Below are positions 60,737 to 64,000 of a DNA stretch of 64,000 nucleotides, one piece after another. The notes beneath the pieces are model-generated. The model was given only the letters and a program-made list of their open reading frames with translations. It did no database searches and was not told the origin of the DNA. Source of the stretch: Burkholderia sp. Nafp2/4-1b (GTDB lineage Bacteria > Pseudomonadota > Gammaproteobacteria > Burkholderiales > Burkholderiaceae); assembly GCF_003635165.1 (NCBI RefSeq), contig NZ_ML058609.1, positions 19,929-83,928 of the forward strand, read 5' to 3'. Position 1 is the first letter of the stretch. The number at the start of each line of letters is the position of its first letter. The translations under genes were made by a program, and so were the position numbers.

Positions 60737-61417
60737 TCAGCGCTGCAGCGAGATTTCGACGCGGCGGTTGCTCGCGCGGCCTTCGGCCGTCGCGTTCGAG
60801 GCGACCGGATCGGCGCTGCCGCGGCCTGTGACCGGCACGCTTTGCGCCTTCAGCCCGTGCGCCTTCAGATAGTTCGCGACCGTTGCCGCACGGCGCTTCG
60901 ACAGCGCGAGATTCGACGCGTCGCTGCCGACCGAGTCCGTATAGCCGGTGACGGTCACTTCTGTATACGTGCGGTCATCGCGTTCGCTCAGCAGCTTGTC
61001 GAGCGACGCGCGCGCGTTCGGCGCGAGCGTGGCCAGGCCGGTGGCGAACAGCGCGTCGCCCGCGAGGTTCACGCGTTCGACCGCGGCAGGTGCGGGAGCG
61101 GGAACCGGAACCGGCTCGGCGGCCGACGCCGCTTCGGCCGGCGCTGTGCCGCACTGAAACACCAGCGTCGCAGGATCCGAGCCGTCGCGCAGCGCGCGGG
61201 CCGAGTCGACATTGCGCACCGGCTGGTCGCCGCAGATCCTGCGGGCGGCCTTCATGCAGGTTTGCGGGCCCGACAACAGGCCGTGGCAGTCCACCTGGAA
61301 GGTGCGCACGCCGTCGGGCGGCTGCAGTTCGGAGGCGCTGAAGGTGGGACCGGATGCAGTCGAGCACGCGGCGAGGGCCATTGCGGAAAGTGCGAGCGCA
61401 AGAGCGAGTTTGTTCAC
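60737..61417 (-). CDS. OmpA-like peptidoglycan-binding lipoprotein
   Basis: 226 residues. Start GTG 61417 follows GAGGAC. Signal peptide with lipobox (ALSAMALAACSTAS). The N-terminal domain contains several Cys (FQVDCHGLLSGPQTCMKAAR, RRICGDQ), then a Pro/Ala linker (EPVPVPAPAPAAVERV), and the C-terminal OmpA domain has GYTDSVGSDASNLALSKRRA and GRGSADPVASNATAEGRASN, then RRVEI. It anchors in the outer membrane and binds peptidoglycan. It directly follows the trimeric autotransporter gene, a layout seen with other Burkholderia TAAs, and may help its assembly or stability. Confidence 0.88.
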   Translation of the reverse strand: MNKLALALALSAMALAACSTASGPTFSASELQPPDGVRTFQVDCHGLLSGPQTCMKAARRICGDQPVRNVDSARALRDGSDPATLVFQCGTAPAEAASAAEPVPVPAPAPAAVERVNLAGDALFATGLATLAPNARASLDKLLSERDDRTYTEVTVTGYTDSVGSDASNLALSKRRAATVANYLKAHGLKAQSVPVTGRGSADPVASNATAEGRASNRRVEISLQR

Positions 61418-61529
61418 GGTTACGTCCTCAATGCTTGGGTTGACTGGCGGCCGCGACGCATTGCGCGGCGGGCTCGTCCTGCCGTCGGCGGCCGCCACGC
61501 GCCGTCCGGCGGCGTGGCGGCGCGACGGG

Positions 61530-64000
61530 TTACTTCCACTGGTACAGCATGCCGGCGCCGATCACCTTTTGACCGCCGCTGAAGCCGCCGTTGATCGACG
61601 CCTTCAGGTTCTCCGTGATGCGCGCCTGCATGTTGACCGCCATCGCCTTCTGGCCGAGGAAGGTCGACGTGCCGACGCCCATCCCGAAGTTGGCGTCGCG
61701 ATCGAGCTGCGGGATCGACGCCATCGCGCCGACGGCCGCGATACCCTGCTTCGCCATCTGGTCGGTCTGCTGCAGTTGCGAACCCAGCGAGTTGATCTGC
61801 GCCTGCTGGCCCGACAGTGCCGTCGACAGCGTCGTCTGCACCTGCGTCAGCTGGTTCACGTTCACCGCGTCGGTGCCTTGCGTACCCGGCGCGACGTTCG
61901 TGATCTGACGCTGCTGCGTGTCGCTGCCGACCGACACCACGTTCGAACGACCGCCGTCGTTCGATCCCGAACCGATTGCCACCGAGTTCGAACCGGCCGT
62001 GACGACCGGCTTGTCGTTGCCGGTCCCGTTCATGTCGGCCGCGATGCCGTTGTTGTTCGACGTGCGCGTCGTGTTGTTGACCGTGGTCACCAGCTGGTTC
62101 ACCTGGTCACCGAGGTTCGTCACGCCCGTCGACAGCGACGCCACCGTGCTGTTCGTCGAGCTCAGGCCGGTCGACAGCGAGCCGATGCCGGTCGACGTCG
62201 ACGTGGACAGCGACGTGAGATTGCTGTTCGTCGAGCTGAGGCCGGTGGACAGCGAGTTGATCGCCGTCGACGTCGACGTGGACAACGACGTGAGGTTGCT
62301 GTTCGTCGAGCTGAGACCCGTGGACAGCGAACCGATGCCGGTCGACAGCGACGAGATGTTCGACGCGGTCGACGTGGACAGGCTGGTGATCGCCTGGTTC
62401 GTCGCGTTGAGCTGGCTGCCGTTGATCGCGTCCGTGCTGGTGGCCGAGATCTGGCCGGCCGAGACGTTCGTGATCTGGCGCGTGGCGCCCGTCGCTGCAT
62501 CACCGACGCTGACCACGCCCGCCGGCGAGCTGCCCGCGAAGAAGTACGTGACGCCGCCGATCGTGGCACTTGAGGTGCCGACTGCGTTACCCGTCACCGA
62601 GTTCGCGCCGAGGGCGATCGAGTTCGCGACGTTCGCCGTGGCGTTCGAACCGAACGCGAGTGCGTCGGTTGCCGTGGCCTTCGCATTCGAGCCGTATGCC
62701 TGGGCGCCGATCGCGCTGGCCGTCGCCTGATTGCCGAGCGCGATCGTGTTGTCCGCGGTGGCCTGGTTCGCGCTGCCGAGGGCGAGGGCGCTGTTGCCGG
62801 TTGCCGTGTTCGCGTTGCCGAGCGCCACTGCGCCGGTGCCGGTCGCCGTGTCGTTCGCGCCCATCGCCACCGCGCCGGTGCCCGTTGCGATGCTCGGGTC
62901 GCCGATCGCGACCGCGCCGTCGCCGCTCGCCGTGTTGCCGGAGCCGATCGACACCGCCTTGCCGCCCGCTGCCGATGCGTTCTGGCCGATTGCAACCGCG
63001 CCCGCCGTCTGGGCGTTCGAGCCGTCGCCGACAGCCACGCTGCTGGCGCCTGCCGCGCTGGCGTTCACGCCGGCTGCGAGGGCGTTGACGCCCGTCGCGC
63101 CGTTGTTGGCGTAGTTGCCTTGCTGCGTGCCGTTGTCGTTGACGCTGTAGTAATGCGTCTTCGCGGCTTCGATCGCGGTCGACGTCGACGTGGACAGCGA
63201 CGTGATCGAGCTGGTTGCGGACGACAGGCCCGTCGAGGTCGACGTCGACAGCGACAGGATCGTGCTGTTCGCCGTCGAGAGGCCGGTCGACGTCGATGTG
63301 GACAGCGAACCGATCGAGCTGGTGGCCGTCGACAGGCCGGTCGAGGTCGACGTGGACAGCGAGCTGATCGAGCTCGTCGCCGACGAGAGGCCCGTCGACG
63401 TGGAAGTCGACAGCGATGCGACCGAGCTGTTGGTCGAGCTCAGGCCCGTGGACAGCGACGTGACGCTGCTGGTGGTCGACGTGGACAACGACGTGAGCGA
63501 ACTGTTGGTCGAGCTGAGGCCGGTGGACAGCGAGCCGATCGAGCTGGTCGCGGTCAAGAGGCCGGTCGAGGTTGAGGTCGAGAGTGAGCTGATCGAGCTG
63601 GTAGCTGACGAGAGGCCCGTCGACGTGGAAGTCGAGAGCGAGGCCACCGTGCTGTCGGTGGAGCTGAGGCCAGTCGACAACGAGCTGATGCCCGTCGAGG
63701 TCGACGTGGACAACGAGGTGATCGAGCTGGTTGCCGACGACATGCCGGTCGACGTGGAAGTCGAGAGCGATGCCACCGAGCTGTCGGTCGAGCTGAGGCC
63801 AGTCGACAGCGAATTGATGCCGGTCGACGTCGACGTGGACAGCGAGCTGATCGAGCTGGTTGCTGACGAGAGGCCGGTCGACGTGGAAGTCGAGAGCGAA
63901 GCGACCGAGCTGTCGGTCGAGCTCAGGCCAGTCGACAACGAGTTGATGCCGGTCGAGGTCGACGTGGACAGCGAGCTGATCGAGCTGGTCGCCGACGAAA
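61530..64000 (-). CDS. Trimeric autotransporter adhesin (YadA-like), C-terminal part
   Basis: The gene runs off the right end; about 823 codons are visible. In order from the N-terminal side: a Ser/Thr-rich stalk of SLSTSTSTGLSSATSS-type repeats (to about 63170), a YadA-like head with repeats such as GAVAIGQNASAAG and GAVALGNANTATG, a neck/HIM block (TSTDAINGSQLNATNQAI), a second short Ser/Thr stalk, a further neck (GTQGTDAVNVNQL), and the membrane anchor ending GGQKVIGAGMLYQWK. It forms a surface trimer used for adhesion. Placing a head C-terminal to a long stalk is unusual compared with simple YadA. The signal peptide lies outside the window. Confidence 0.93.
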   Translation of the reverse strand, partial: SSATSSISSLSTSTSTGINSLSTGLSSTDSSVASLSTSTSTGLSSATSSISSLSTSTSTGINSLSTGLSSTDSSVASLSTSTSTGMSSATSSITSLSTSTSTGISSLSTGLSSTDSTVASLSTSTSTGLSSATSSISSLSTSTSTGLLTATSSIGSLSTGLSSTNSSLTSLSTSTTSSVTSLSTGLSSTNSSVASLSTSTSTGLSSATSSISSLSTSTSTGLSTATSSIGSLSTSTSTGLSTANSTILSLSTSTSTGLSSATSSITSLSTSTSTAIEAAKTHYYSVNDNGTQQGNYANNGATGVNALAAGVNASAAGASSVAVGDGSNAQTAGAVAIGQNASAAGGKAVSIGSGNTASGDGAVAIGDPSIATGTGAVAMGANDTATGTGAVALGNANTATGNSALALGSANQATADNTIALGNQATASAIGAQAYGSNAKATATDALAFGSNATANVANSIALGANSVTGNAVGTSSATIGGVTYFFAGSSPAGVVSVGDAATGATRQITNVSAGQISATSTDAINGSQLNATNQAITSLSTSTASNISSLSTGIGSLSTGLSSTNSNLTSLSTSTSTAINSLSTGLSSTNSNLTSLSTSTSTGIGSLSTGLSSTNSTVASLSTGVTNLGDQVNQLVTTVNNTTRTSNNNGIAADMNGTGNDKPVVTAGSNSVAIGSGSNDGGRSNVVSVGSDTQQRQITNVAPGTQGTDAVNVNQLTQVQTTLSTALSGQQAQINSLGSQLQQTDQMAKQGIAAVGAMASIPQLDRDANFGMGVGTSTFLGQKAMAVNMQARITENLKASINGGFSGGQKVIGAGMLYQWK
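63170..64000 (-). repeat. Ser/Thr stalk repeats of the autotransporter, about 129-bp higher-order unit
   Basis: At protein level the unit is SLSTGLSSTDSSVA (14) + SLSTSTSTGLSSATSSIS (18) + SLSTSTSTGIN (11), 43 residues or 129 bp, repeated with small changes and continuing past the right end of the window. Closer to the head the order changes (SLSTSTTSSVT, SLSTSTSTGLSTANSTIL). The near-identity at DNA level makes recombination-driven length change likely. Confidence 0.85.

Noticed and set aside
62570..64000. Plus-strand open frames and direct DNA repeats suggesting a CRISPR-like array
   Set aside because: The repeats are coding repeats of the autotransporter stalk in the minus frame, with no constant repeat/variable spacer structure.

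Overview
The window is GC-rich chromosomal DNA from a beta-proteobacterium. It is most probably Burkholderia sensu stricto, cepacia-complex-like: there are three OmpC-type porins, many GTG starts, strong G/C third-position codons, several DUF2827 genes (a family I know mainly from Burkholderia), a YadA-type trimeric autotransporter, a vanAB operon and a liu (leucine/isovalerate) operon. No rRNA, tRNA or CRISPR array was recognised.

Layout. 1-2.9 kb: end of a type I secretion operon (ABC ATPase tail, HlyD adaptor, TolC-like outer-membrane protein), closed by a strong hairpin shared with a convergent MscS-family channel gene (to 5.4 kb). 5.8-8.8 kb: an MFS carrier and an L,D-transpeptidase-like protein. 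9-14.7 kb: a purine-nucleoside scavenging cluster (porin, Tat-exported nucleoside hydrolase, LysR regulator, NCS2 purine permease, adenosine deaminase). 14.7-24.4 kb: ordinary housekeeping and regulatory genes (class A PBP, MocR regulator, PaiB, TlpA-like redoxin, a two-component pair, phosphoesterase, GNAT, LysE exporter). 24.7-30.7 kb: second porin, a secreted beta-propeller protein and a TonB-dependent siderophore receptor with a Fur-box-like site upstream.

30.85-39.97 kb: an accessory island of visibly lower GC. It begins with a compact four-gene operon: three neighbouring genes share a short peptide motif (consensus G-[V/I]-T-G-x-[Q/P]-M-Q-[P/K]-[V/I], five copies) and are followed by an AbiTii-domain gene. 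I consider this the best candidate for an undescribed system. The rest holds several small proteins with PD-(D/E)XK-like signatures, a NucS/DUF91-type endonuclease, two lipoproteins, a tyrosine-integrase pseudogene broken by a 7-bp tandem duplication and an apparent inversion, and an N-terminally truncated large serine recombinase at the right edge.

40.1-46.6 kb: a vanillate/aromatic demethylation operon read leftward (vanA, vanB, a second Rieske oxygenase, an AAHS-type carrier, a porin) with a divergent MarR regulator and a perfect palindrome between them. 46.7-53.3 kb: a TetR regulator (LiuQ-like) divergent from ivd/liuA-liuB-liuC-liuD, again with a perfect palindrome between. 53.5-64 kb: a surface-adhesin region with four DUF2827 proteins (glycosyltransferase-like by inference), an EAL-domain phosphodiesterase, an OmpA-like lipoprotein and the C-terminal part of a Ser/Thr-repeat trimeric autotransporter running off the right end. 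This suggests an adhesin and dedicated modification enzymes.
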